A stretch of DNA of 17,409 nt, from positions 1 through 17,409 of the forward strand of contig JBCCQH010000135.1 in NCBI GenBank assembly GCA_039024435.1, in the 5' to 3' direction. Under the pieces are notes generated by a model. That model was not told where the DNA came from. It ran no database searches and saw only the letters and a list, made by a program, of their open reading frames with translations. Shown here piece after piece: positions 1-8,707 of this stretch. Numbering within the stretch: position 1 is the first letter of the stretch; each line of letters begins with the position of its first letter. The DNA is from JBCCQH01 sp039024435. Lineage in GTDB: Bacteria > Bacteroidota > Bacteroidia > J057 > JADKCL01. A program made the position numbers and the translations under genes.

Positions 1-28
1 GCAGCGACAGGCCATGGCCTGCCGCTGC
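1..28. repeat. 28-bp near-perfect palindrome at the window edge
   Basis: Positions 1-14 are complementary to 28-15 at 13 of 14 positions; the only mismatch is A7 against C22. The arms are GCAGCG and CAGGCC around a central AT. No T-run follows on the + strand, so it does not look like a classical terminator. The window begins exactly here, so it may be the end of a larger hairpin or intergenic element that continues to the left. Function unknown. Confidence 0.6.
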
Positions 29-73
29 GACAAAGGCAAACCGCTCACAATCAACTCATTTTGAACCGTCTAA

Positions 74-235
74 GAGGCTGTTTAAATTTAATTCTGCGAT
101 TTTGCTATGGCATCTTTTTCCGCCCCTCTTCAGCTATTTTCTCGCCCATAGCTTTGGCTATGGACTCCAAAATGAGCTTCGACGGACAAAAAAATCTGCT
201 CTAGCAAATTTCACAAACCAATTTTAAACAGCCTC
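74..235. repeat. MITE-like palindromic element, copy 1 (complete)
   Basis: A 162-bp element whose two 79-bp halves (74-152 and 235-157 read in reverse complement) match at roughly 65% of ungapped positions by hand count. The first 13 bases, GAGGCTGTTTAAA, are identical in both ends. The tip is a perfect 7-bp hairpin, CCATAGC-TTTG-GCTATGG (146-163). Both ends are flanked by TAA (71-73 and 236-238), compatible with a 3-bp target duplication. It encodes no protein. Related copies lie at 12587-12774 and from 17372 to the window end. Non-autonomous mobility, perhaps through an IS5-like transposase elsewhere, is inference; a REP-like or terminator role is the alternative. Confidence 0.8.
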
Positions 236-544
236 TAAGTCCAAGCCTCCCCTCCCTGGAAATACGGAACCCACCATGCCCCAGAAACCCCGCAATGAAT
301 TCCCGATCACCGTCCCCCCAAAAGCAGCTCCGCGCGTTGAAAATCGAGCAATGGGAAATTTTCCAAAATTCTTGCCCCAAACCGCAACCCTCGCCCCCGT
401 ACCGCGTAGGGAAAAGTGGATCCTTCCCGAAAGGGGATTATCCGAAACCAGAAAAGTACGCCAATTCCCGTTTCCCGACGCCTCCGTTTCCCCGGCAGGT
501 GTCGCCGCTATTTTCTATCATCTCCACCATCGACGCTGTCCTCA
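236..544. other. Gene-free leader region upstream of the alpha-2-macroglobulin gene
   Basis: About 310 bp between repeat copy 1 and the chosen macroglobulin start. Short + strand frames begin at 276 and 295, and the macroglobulin frame itself is open from 416, but their translations are basic and proline-rich with no recognisable domain, so I do not call them genes. Apart from a weak promoter candidate near 487-516 I see nothing defined. Confidence 0.5.
487..516 (+). promoter_or_regulatory. Candidate Bacteroidota-type promoter for the macroglobulin-pbpC operon
   Basis: TATTTTCT at 509-516 resembles the -7 box TAnnTTTG, with TTTC at 487-490 (18-nt spacing) in place of the TTTG -33 box. Transcription would start near 523, about 20 nt before the ATG at 545. 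Both boxes deviate from consensus, so this is tentative. Confidence 0.3.
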
Positions 545-3500
545 ATGCCCATTTTTCTTCATTTTTACCGCCCGTATGGCCTGGTTTTCTCCCTTTTGTT
601 GCTGCTCAATGGCTGTTTTAGCCCCGCTCGCCTGACCGATGCCCCCGAGGGCGAAGTCTCCGCACGCGGCAGCCTGACCTTCAAATTCAATGTTCCCCTC
701 GCCCCCGAAGATTCCCTCGACGAATGGATCTTCCGCGATCTGGTCCAGTTCGAGCCGCCGATTGCCGGCGGCTATAAGTGGAGCGATCCCCAGACCTTGC
801 GCTTTACCCCCACCGAAGCCCTCAAACCCGCCTGGCACTATACCGCTGTGGTGCAGCCCGCCGCCCTGATGGGCAAGCGTATGGGAGCCGATTTTGATAC
901 CCTCCGGTTCCACACCCCACTCTTCGAGCCGCGGGCGATCAGTATCTCCTGGCCCCCGCCATCCCACCGCGCTTTGCGCTCGCCGGTCCGCATCGAGGTG
1001 ACCTTTTCCCATCCCGTGGAACCGAGCGAAGCCCTCAAGCACCTGGAACTGTACCACCAGGGCAAGCGCATCGAGCAGCTTCAGCTTGAGAGTTACCGCC
1101 GCGACTCCCGCCTCCAACTGCTGCTGGACGCCGATGAACTGGCCCCGGGCAAACTCGAATTCGAAGTGCGCTGCCGGGCGGGACTCCCCTCCACCCTTCC
1201 CCATGCGCAACTCAACCGGGACATCACCTTCAAAGAAACCCTCGCCCCGGTAAAATCCCTCCTGATCCGCACCGTGAAGCACCGCATCGAAGATGGCCGC
1301 ATCACTGTGACCATCGAGACCAACCAACCGGTAGACCCCAAGGCCCTTCGCAGCTACCTCAAATTGACCCCCGAGATGGACTTCGGCCTGGAAAAAGACG
1401 GCCCCCGGATCCGGATTCGGGCCGACTTTAAGCCCGGTCGCCTGGTCAATGTCAGCATCCGCAAAGGCCTGGGCGGACTGCGCGGCGGACTGCTGGAAAG
1501 AGACTTTACCTACAACCTCATGCTGCCCGGATTGGATCCATTTGCCCGCTTTTCCGACAACCAGGGCCACTACCTCATGCGCAACGGAGCGGAAAACCTC
1601 AACGTCAAGACCGTCAATACCCGCTACATCGTGGTGCGACTGCACGAGATCTACGCAAACAACCTGTTGCACTTCCTGAACGGCAACCGCTACACCTTTG
1701 CCCAAAACAACTATTACCGCAATGCCCGCGATTACTTCTACAGCTACGGCAGTGAGGTCAACATCCGCAACAACGGGCGGCTGATCGCTGAGGACACCAT
1801 TTCGCTGGAGGAAGCCCCCGAAAACGAGCCTTTCAACGTCGCGGTCAACCTACAAAAGCGCCTCCGCAGCAATTACAAAGGCATATTTACCGTGGAACTG
1901 GTCAAGCCGGACGAGTTTTGGCCCACCGACGCAAAGATCGTTTCCCTGTCCGATCTCGGGCTGATCGCCAAGCGCACCGACGACGAAATCCTGGTCTTCG
2001 TCAATGCCCTTTCCACCGCCCGTCCCGTGCCCGGGGTCACCGTACGTGTCATCTCCGCCACCAATCAGCAAGTGCTCACCGCTACCACCGATGGGCAGGG
2101 CATTGCCCGCTTTACCGGATTGGAGAACCGGCTGAGTACAGGTCGCGGCCGTTGGGAACCACGCCTGATCACCGCCAGTACCGGAAACGACTTCAACTTT
2201 CTCGACTTGCGCTCCATGGCAATCGAAGACTGGCGGCGGGAAACTGCCGGAAGACCTTACCGGGAAACCGAAGCCTTCCTCTACGGAGAGCGCGACCTGT
2301 ACCGGCCGGGAGACACCGCCCACTTTGCCGCCATCCTGCGGTCCTGGGAAATGGCACCCATCCGCAATCGCCCCCTGCGCTTTCAGGTGACCGGACCCAA
2401 CGGCACCGTCCTGGCCGACCGCAAAAGAGTGAGCGATTCCGAGGGCAGCCTCGAATTCAGCGTCCCGATTCCGGCCGAAAGCCGCACCGGCTGGTACCGC
2501 GCCGAAGTCCAAACCACCAGCGATGTCACCTTGGCCACCTACTCCTTCAACGTCGAGGAATTCGTCCCGGACAAAATCAAAGTGGATCTCGACCGACTGG
2601 CCCCCACTGGCTTGCCTGGCGATACCCTGCGCTTCCCCCTCGCCGCCGCCTACTATTTCGGATCGCCCTGCGCCGAACACCGCTACGACTACCGGTTCTC
2701 TTTCCGCAAATTGCGCTTCTACAGCCGAAAGTATCCCGACTTCCGCTTTGATACCGACGAAAACCGCCATTCGGAACTTCAGGACTACGAGGGCAGCGGG
2801 CAACTCAGCGCCGCGGGGACCGATACCTTACAGTTCGAGATTCCGTCCGATCTCAACGCACTGGAGCGGCGGCAAGGAACCCTGTTTACCACTGTATTCG
2901 ACAATACGGGACGCACAGTTTCCCGCCGAACCCGCTTTCAAATCCGGGCCCAGGGCATATTCCTGGGCGTACAGGCCCGCGGCCGCATCTTCAGCGTGAA
3001 CGACAACTACGAGTTTGACGTGGTGGCGGTCAATGACCAAGATATCTTCGCGGCCGGGGAGGAGGTTGTGGTCACGGTACAGCGCTACGACTGGACCAAC
3101 TCCCTCCGGCGGCGGGCCGGAAACTACAACTACGTCTCCGAGGCCAATCCTCTCACCTTGCGCAAGGATACCATTGTCCTCGGCAATGGTCCCTACCGCT
3201 ACCGAATGCGCCTGCGCGACGCCGGCAATTATCGAATCAAAGTGCGACGGCTCGCTGCACCCGGCCAGGTCCACAAACTCAAGTTCAGCGCTTACGGCCG
3301 CGACGTGGCCACCGCCGGCTCCTTCGAAGTGGACCGAGAAGGCGACATTGCGATCATTGCGGACCGGGACAATTACCGCGTGGGCGAAACCGCGCGTCTG
3401 CTGTTCACCACCCCGTTTTCCGGGCGCATGCTGGTGACGGTGGAGCGGGACCGCGTCTACCGGCACTACTACCTCAACGTGGAAAAAAACAGTGCCGAAC

Positions 3501-6115
3501 TGCGCTTGCCCCTCAACGTCGATATGCTCCCCAATGTGATCGTCAGTGCCACCCTGTTCCGGCCCCAACGCAATACCCGCACGCTACCAATGACCGTCGC
3601 CCACGGTGAAATCTCCCTCAAAGTGGACGATTCCCGCCGGCAGCTCCCCATTCGCATCGCCGCTCCGGACCAGGTCAAACCCGGCACCACCGCCAAGGTC
3701 ACCGTGCGCACCGCTGCCCGCCGCGACATTCGCGTGACGGTGGCCATCGTGGACGAGGGCATCCTCGCCATGAAAAATTACGCGACCCCCGATCCCTTTA
3801 CCTACCTGTACGCCGCCCGGCGAAACCGGGTCCGCAACTACGACCTGTACAAATTCCTGCTCCCGGAAGTCCCCTCGGCCCAGGGCGCGACCGGCGGGGG
3901 ATCGGGTTACAATACCGATGGGGGGACCCTCCTCAATCCCGTCCAGGCCCAGCGCTTCCGGGCTTTGGCGAGTTGGAGTGGGATCCTGCGCACTGATGCG
4001 GCGGGTCGCGCCACCACCCAGATCGACATCCCCAAAGAGTTCAATGGCCGGGCCCGCATCATGGCGGTGGCCTGGCAAGGAAAGCGATTCGGATCGGGGG
4101 ACGCGCCGCTAATCATCAAAGACGACGTGGTCATGCTGGAAGGCGTACCGCGGTTCGCCACCGCCGGCGATACCCTTGTGGTTCCGGTGGACCTGCTGAA
4201 CACGACCGAGTCGGCCGGAAAGGCCCAGGTGGAACTGCAAGTGGAAGGCCCGCTCCGGGTAGTGGGCCGCCCGCAGGTCGCGATTGACCTGACCGCCCAG
4301 GGCAGTGGAACCGGCGAGTTCAAAGTCATCGCCCAACCCGAAATCGGGGTGGGCAAACTTCGCTTTTCCCTGAGCGGCTTGGAAACGGCGGTCCACGACT
4401 ACGAATTGGCCGTACGGCCTCCGGCTCCCTTCGAGCGAGAAAGTGGCAGCGGCGTCATTCCAGCCGGCAGTTCCGTCCAGATTGCCCTCCCGGACGGCTA
4501 CTATCCTGGCCTGCACAACACGCGGCTGATTATTTCCCGGCTGCCGGTCACCGAGTTTGCCAGCGACCTCGAGTACCTCCTGCGCTACCCCCACGGTTGC
4601 GCCGAGCAGACCACTTCGGCGGTCTTTCCCCAGTTGTATTACCCCAAACTGGCCGAAATCGTGGCCCCGGAGCGCTTCCAGTCCTCCAATGCGGTCCACA
4701 ATGTCCGCCAGGGCATCTACCGGCTGGAATCCATGCAGCTTTACCACGGAGGATTTGCCTACTGGCCGGGAGGCAGCTACGCCAATGAATGGGCCTCAAC
4801 CTACGTGACCCACTTCCTGGTCGAAGCGCAAAAGGCCGGTTACCCAGTCAATTCCTCCACGATTGAAAATGCCCTCGGCTTCCTGGCCAAATTTGCCGCG
4901 GAAAAGGCGACCTTTACCTACCACTACCTCAAAGACGAAGACGGACAAACTGGCGAACGGGTGAAAAAGGAGGTCATTTATGCCCTCTACGTGCTGGCCC
5001 TGGCCGGCGAGCCCGACATTTCGCTGATGAATTATTACCGCGACCATCCGGAACTGATGACGCGGGACAGCCGCTACCTGCTGGGAACCGCATTTGCCCT
5101 GGCCGGCGACGTGGGCAGCCTGGAGCAATTGTTGCCCTCCACCTGGCGAGCGGAACGAGCCGTGCGCCTGACCGGCGGCAGTTTTGATTCGCCCATCCGC
5201 GCCAATGCCATGGTGCTGACCGCCCTCGTGGAAGCCGATCCCGATCATCCGCACGTGGAATCTTCCCTGCGCTATCTGGTGGAAAACCGGAAGCGGATCT
5301 ACTCCACCCAGGACCGCGTCTGGGCCTTCCTGGCCATCGGCAAAGCCCTGAGCAGCGAGGGATTGAAGCATCCGAAAGTCAGCGTAGCCGTGGATGGCCA
5401 GCCCGAGCGGACCTTTTCCGGGGAACCTTTCCGCCTGGCGGGGCAAGACCTGCTGGGCAAAACGATCAAGCTCACCGCAACCGGCGAAGGCAAGGCATGG
5501 TATTCTTGGCAAGTCGGCGGAATCCGGCAAGGCACTGGGGTCCGAGCCCGGGACCGGGACGAAAAGCTGCGCGTCCGCCGCAAATGGTACGATCCCGAGG
5601 GACGGCCTTACCAGCGGCCACTCTTTCACCAGGGCGATCTCGTCGTGTGTACCGTGGAGTTGACCGCCGAGCAAGACGCGGACAACCTCGCCATCACCGA
5701 TATGATCCCCGCCGGATTTGAAGTAGAGAATCTACGACTGAAGGGGGATCAATTTACCTGGATCAAAAACCTCGGCCGCAGCCAGCACGCCGATGTACGC
5801 GATGACCGGGTCCTGCATTATCTCAGTGCCCGCGCCAACGCTACCCGGAAATTGTCCTTCTTGGTGCGGGCGGTGAGCCGGGGCAGTTACCTGTTGCCTC
5901 CCCTCGCGGCGGAAGCGATGTACGACCCGGCCATCAATTCGGTGCAGAGTGGCGATACGGTGTACATTTACCCACTCAGTGCCGAGCTGCCCGAAGACCG
6001 GTTGGGACCATTGCCGACCCCGAAAGGCCAGGGTAAGGGCGCTGAGTCCACGCAGATGGACCAAAGCCTTTGGACGCGTCTGCGCAACAACATTCGCCCC
6101 ACGACCGCCAACTGA
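545..6115 (+). CDS. Lipoprotein alpha-2-macroglobulin (thioester protease trap, YfhM/ECAM type)
   Basis: Bacterial alpha-2-macroglobulins trap attacking proteases in the envelope: cleavage of a bait region exposes a thioester that bonds to the protease. The frame is open from 416, but I start at the ATG at 545 because it gives a lipoprotein signal, a hydrophobic stretch ending LLNGC with Cys24 as the lipidated residue. The protein is 1856 aa, longer than E. coli YfhM (about 1650). Ig-like macroglobulin domains fill the first ~1100 residues, with an MG2-type YRPGDTAHF at ~586-594. A Gly-rich loop near 1114-1128 could be the bait region. The conserved A2M domain (SWSGILRTDAAG) lies near 1142, the thioester motif GCAEQ is intact with Cys1352, an alpha-helical thioester domain runs to ~1600, and a C-terminal beta domain includes ITDMIPAGFEVENL at ~1710. 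pbpC starts 3 bp after the stop, the same pairing as yfhM-pbpC in Proteobacteria. No clear Shine-Dalgarno sequence. Confidence 0.95.
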   Translation: MPIFLHFYRPYGLVFSLLLLLNGCFSPARLTDAPEGEVSARGSLTFKFNVPLAPEDSLDEWIFRDLVQFEPPIAGGYKWSDPQTLRFTPTEALKPAWHYTAVVQPAALMGKRMGADFDTLRFHTPLFEPRAISISWPPPSHRALRSPVRIEVTFSHPVEPSEALKHLELYHQGKRIEQLQLESYRRDSRLQLLLDADELAPGKLEFEVRCRAGLPSTLPHAQLNRDITFKETLAPVKSLLIRTVKHRIEDGRITVTIETNQPVDPKALRSYLKLTPEMDFGLEKDGPRIRIRADFKPGRLVNVSIRKGLGGLRGGLLERDFTYNLMLPGLDPFARFSDNQGHYLMRNGAENLNVKTVNTRYIVVRLHEIYANNLLHFLNGNRYTFAQNNYYRNARDYFYSYGSEVNIRNNGRLIAEDTISLEEAPENEPFNVAVNLQKRLRSNYKGIFTVELVKPDEFWPTDAKIVSLSDLGLIAKRTDDEILVFVNALSTARPVPGVTVRVISATNQQVLTATTDGQGIARFTGLENRLSTGRGRWEPRLITASTGNDFNFLDLRSMAIEDWRRETAGRPYRETEAFLYGERDLYRPGDTAHFAAILRSWEMAPIRNRPLRFQVTGPNGTVLADRKRVSDSEGSLEFSVPIPAESRTGWYRAEVQTTSDVTLATYSFNVEEFVPDKIKVDLDRLAPTGLPGDTLRFPLAAAYYFGSPCAEHRYDYRFSFRKLRFYSRKYPDFRFDTDENRHSELQDYEGSGQLSAAGTDTLQFEIPSDLNALERRQGTLFTTVFDNTGRTVSRRTRFQIRAQGIFLGVQARGRIFSVNDNYEFDVVAVNDQDIFAAGEEVVVTVQRYDWTNSLRRRAGNYNYVSEANPLTLRKDTIVLGNGPYRYRMRLRDAGNYRIKVRRLAAPGQVHKLKFSAYGRDVATAGSFEVDREGDIAIIADRDNYRVGETARLLFTTPFSGRMLVTVERDRVYRHYYLNVEKNSAELRLPLNVDMLPNVIVSATLFRPQRNTRTLPMTVAHGEISLKVDDSRRQLPIRIAAPDQVKPGTTAKVTVRTAARRDIRVTVAIVDEGILAMKNYATPDPFTYLYAARRNRVRNYDLYKFLLPEVPSAQGATGGGSGYNTDGGTLLNPVQAQRFRALASWSGILRTDAAGRATTQIDIPKEFNGRARIMAVAWQGKRFGSGDAPLIIKDDVVMLEGVPRFATAGDTLVVPVDLLNTTESAGKAQVELQVEGPLRVVGRPQVAIDLTAQGSGTGEFKVIAQPEIGVGKLRFSLSGLETAVHDYELAVRPPAPFERESGSGVIPAGSSVQIALPDGYYPGLHNTRLIISRLPVTEFASDLEYLLRYPHGCAEQTTSAVFPQLYYPKLAEIVAPERFQSSNAVHNVRQGIYRLESMQLYHGGFAYWPGGSYANEWASTYVTHFLVEAQKAGYPVNSSTIENALGFLAKFAAEKATFTYHYLKDEDGQTGERVKKEVIYALYVLALAGEPDISLMNYYRDHPELMTRDSRYLLGTAFALAGDVGSLEQLLPSTWRAERAVRLTGGSFDSPIRANAMVLTALVEADPDHPHVESSLRYLVENRKRIYSTQDRVWAFLAIGKALSSEGLKHPKVSVAVDGQPERTFSGEPFRLAGQDLLGKTIKLTATGEGKAWYSWQVGGIRQGTGVRARDRDEKLRVRRKWYDPEGRPYQRPLFHQGDLVVCTVELTAEQDADNLAITDMIPAGFEVENLRLKGDQFTWIKNLGRSQHADVRDDRVLHYLSARANATRKLSFLVRAVSRGSYLLPPLAAEAMYDPAINSVQSGDTVYIYPLSAELPEDRLGPLPTPKGQGKGAESTQMDQSLWTRLRNNIRPTTAN

Positions 6116-6118
6116 ACC

Positions 6119-8443
6119 ATGGCGATTCTGGGAAAATATCTAAGCAAAGTGGCGCGCCGGTTGCGGCGGATCGCACTGGTGGTGCTCGGCGCCGGGCTGT
6201 TGTTCTTGGGGCTGGACCTGGCCTTTCCCTTGCCGCCGGAAAAGCCCTACAGCCAGTTGATCCGGGCGCGGGACGGAAGCCTGCTGAACGCTTACCTCAG
6301 CCCGGACCAAAAGTGGCGGATGCGGACCCGGGTGGAAGAGGTGCCCGAGGAATTGGTCCGCGCCCTCGTGGCGAAAGAAGACCGTTGGTTTTACTACCAT
6401 TCGGGGGTCAATCCCTTCTCCATCCTGCGGGCCGCCGGGAACAACCTCGTCCACGGGCGGCGGACTTCGGGAGCCTCGACCATCACCATGCAGTTGGCGC
6501 GGATGATGGAACCCAAGGAGCGCACCTGGGGCAACAAGCTGTGGGAATCGTTCCGCGCTTTGCAGTTGGAGTGGCACTATTCCAAGGCGGAAATCCTCGG
6601 ACTTTACTTGAGCTATTTGCCCTACGGCGGCAACATCGAAGGGGTAAAAGCGGCGTCTCTACTCTACTTTGACCGGCCACCGGAGCGCTTGAGCCTCGCC
6701 CAATCGGTGCTGCTGACGGTGGTTCCCAACCGCCCCAATTCGCTGCGGCCCGACCAGCATCCGGAAAGGGCCCGGGCGGCCCGTGACCGCTGGCTGAAAC
6801 ATTTTCGGGAGACCGGCACTTTTTCCGAAAGCCAAATCCACGCTGCCTTGCGCGAGGTGATTCCGGCCCACCGCCAGGGCATTGTCCCCCGTGCACCGCA
6901 ATTTTGTACGATGATTCGGCGGCGATTTCCCTCCACGCCCCTCACCACCACGCTGGATCCGGCGGCGCAGGCGATCAGCGAACGGCTCTTGAAAAACCAC
7001 GTGCGGCGCATTGCCGGCACCGGGGTCACCAATGGCGCGGTATTGGTGGTGGACAATGCTTCCGGCGCGGTGGTGAGTTACTGTGGGTCGGCCGATTTCC
7101 AGGACAAAGCCGCCGGCGGGGAGGTCAACGCGGTGGTCGCACCTCGCTCACCGGGCTCGACTTTGAAGCCGTTGGTGTATGCCATGGCCTTCGATGCGGG
7201 GCTGATCACACCCCGGCGGCGCTTGCTGGACGTGCCGCAGGATTTCCACGGCTACGCCCCGGTCAACTACGATTTGGCGTACCGGGGCGAGGTGACGGCG
7301 GAGGATGCGCTGCGGAGTTCCTTGAATCTGCCGGCGGTCCGCTTGTTGCAGCGGGTGGGCCTGGCAAGGGTGCTGGACCACTTGGCACGGGGCAATATGC
7401 GGAACATTATCGCGGATCGGGCTGATTTGGGGCTGTCGCTGGCCCTCGGGGGCTGCGACGCGAGCCTGGAGGAATTGGTGGGGCTGTACCGCGCCTTTGC
7501 GAATGGGGGGCGGTGGCGGCCGTTGCGGTTTGTACTGCCCCCTCCGGCAGACGATTTGCCGGAAGGGGACAGCCTGTGCAGCCCGGAAGCGGCCTGGTTG
7601 CTGGCGGATATTTTGTCCGGGGTGGAGCGGCCGGATTTGCCGAACGAGCTGCTCGACCGCACGGATCTGCCGCGCATTGCGTGGAAAACGGGAACTTCCT
7701 TTGGGCGGCGGGATGCCTGGGCCATCGGGTTCAATCCGCGCTTCACGATTGGGGTGTGGATGGGCAATATGGACGGGACACCCGCCTACCGATCATCGGG
7801 TGCCCGCACGGCGGTGCCGCTGCTGGTGGACTTGTTCAATTCGCTTGACCCGACATCCGAAACGGAGTGGTTTCCGCGCCCGCCGGGCTTGCGCGAGGTG
7901 AAGGTATGTCCCCATACCGGGCTGCGTCCGGGACCGCACTGCACTGGCCAGGAACACGACTGGCATCTGGCCCGGGCGGGCGCCTTGCCCGTGTGCCCCC
8001 GTATGCAGGAAGTGTTGACCGATTCGGCGGGGACCCTGCGGTACTGTAAGGCTTGTCTGCCGGCTTCGGGATACCGGCGGCAAGCTTATCCGGTTTATCC
8101 GCCGGAATTGCTTTTGTGGTACGAAACGGAAAATGCCATCTACCGGCGCCGGCCTCCGCACAATCCGGCCTGTGAAGGGGTGTTCTACACCCAGGGGCCC
8201 CAGATTACCTCGCCGGCGGAGGCGGATGAGTATTTCCTCGACGAGGGCCAATCCCTCGCCCTGCAAGCGCAACCGGAGGCCGATGCCACCCTGCACTATT
8301 GGTTTGCGAATGATCAGTTCCTCGGCGTAGCCGAGGCGGGCAAGCGCTTTTTCTTTTCTCCCCCCACGGGCGAGGTGCAGATCGGCTGTATGGACGACAA
8401 GGGCCGGATGGAGGAGATTACGGTTCAGGTAGCACGGCTTTGA
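6119..8443 (+). CDS. pbpC: Penicillin-binding protein 1C (bifunctional glycosyltransferase/transpeptidase)
   Basis: Class A PBP of 774 aa. It polymerises lipid II glycan strands and crosslinks peptides on the outer face of the inner membrane. One N-terminal transmembrane segment (~17-35) anchors it. The glycosyltransferase domain (~45-215) has the catalytic EDRWFYYHSGV motif (Glu87) and GASTITMQLARM (118-129). The transpeptidase domain has SPGSTLKP (nucleophile Ser347, Lys350), the SxN motif S401-L-N403 and K523-T-G. A Cys-bearing linker (Cys597, 608, 626, 643, 646) leads to a C-terminal BiPBP_C-like beta domain (~690-772), which separates PBP1C from PBP1A/1B. The ATG lies 3 bp after the macroglobulin stop with no Shine-Dalgarno sequence, indicating translational coupling. 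Known role of the pair: PBP1C is thought to repair murein while the macroglobulin neutralises the protease from a breach. Confidence 0.96.
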   Translation: MAILGKYLSKVARRLRRIALVVLGAGLLFLGLDLAFPLPPEKPYSQLIRARDGSLLNAYLSPDQKWRMRTRVEEVPEELVRALVAKEDRWFYYHSGVNPFSILRAAGNNLVHGRRTSGASTITMQLARMMEPKERTWGNKLWESFRALQLEWHYSKAEILGLYLSYLPYGGNIEGVKAASLLYFDRPPERLSLAQSVLLTVVPNRPNSLRPDQHPERARAARDRWLKHFRETGTFSESQIHAALREVIPAHRQGIVPRAPQFCTMIRRRFPSTPLTTTLDPAAQAISERLLKNHVRRIAGTGVTNGAVLVVDNASGAVVSYCGSADFQDKAAGGEVNAVVAPRSPGSTLKPLVYAMAFDAGLITPRRRLLDVPQDFHGYAPVNYDLAYRGEVTAEDALRSSLNLPAVRLLQRVGLARVLDHLARGNMRNIIADRADLGLSLALGGCDASLEELVGLYRAFANGGRWRPLRFVLPPPADDLPEGDSLCSPEAAWLLADILSGVERPDLPNELLDRTDLPRIAWKTGTSFGRRDAWAIGFNPRFTIGVWMGNMDGTPAYRSSGARTAVPLLVDLFNSLDPTSETEWFPRPPGLREVKVCPHTGLRPGPHCTGQEHDWHLARAGALPVCPRMQEVLTDSAGTLRYCKACLPASGYRRQAYPVYPPELLLWYETENAIYRRRPPHNPACEGVFYTQGPQITSPAEADEYFLDEGQSLALQAQPEADATLHYWFANDQFLGVAEAGKRFFFSPPTGEVQIGCMDDKGRMEEITVQVARL

Positions 8444-8707
8444 GGGGGCGTTTGTGGTTTGTTTTGGGATTTTTGTGAGCCTTGGGGCTTGGGTGATCGG
8501 GAACGGTGGGGATTCTCGCCCCTGGTCATTTCGACGGTAGGAGAATTCTTTCTCGGTGCCGGGGGGGGGAGCGCGGAAATTCACAGCGGGAAAGATCTCT
8601 CCTTCCTCCTTCGTCGGGCGTCGAGATGACAAGTGGGGAGAGAGAGATTGGTGGGAGTCGAGGGGACAAGTGAGGGCCCCAAAGGCCGGAAAACCTTCGT
8701 TTTCTCC
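8444..8707. other. Convergent intergenic region (pbpC / 507-aa gene)
   Basis: The 264 bp separate the 3' ends of two convergent genes. The only structure I can support is the inverted repeat at 8525-8630. There is no good reading frame and no strong GC hairpin followed by T-run directly after pbpC. The first ~70 bp after pbpC are G/T-rich. Confidence 0.5.
8525..8630. repeat. Imperfect inverted repeat with GTCATYTCGACG termini
   Basis: The left end reads GTCATTTCGACGG (8525-8537) and continues to GGAGAATTCTTTC. The right end, read in reverse complement from 8630, begins GTCATCTCGACGCC and continues GACGAAGGAGG to GAGAGATCTTTC. The two arms (about 30 and 40 nt) differ by an insertion near the middle and surround a G-rich loop. 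The arm sequence resembles the dispersed intergenic family of the form GTCATcctGA..GAAGGATCT known from several phyla; that resemblance is from memory. Between converging genes it could act as a bidirectional terminator. Confidence 0.6.

Noticed and set aside
542..1705. Minus-strand open frame of 387 codons inside the macroglobulin gene
   Set aside because: It is antisense to a well-supported coding region, has a Gly/Val/Ala/Gln-rich composition typical of GC-rich shadow frames, and shows no domain.
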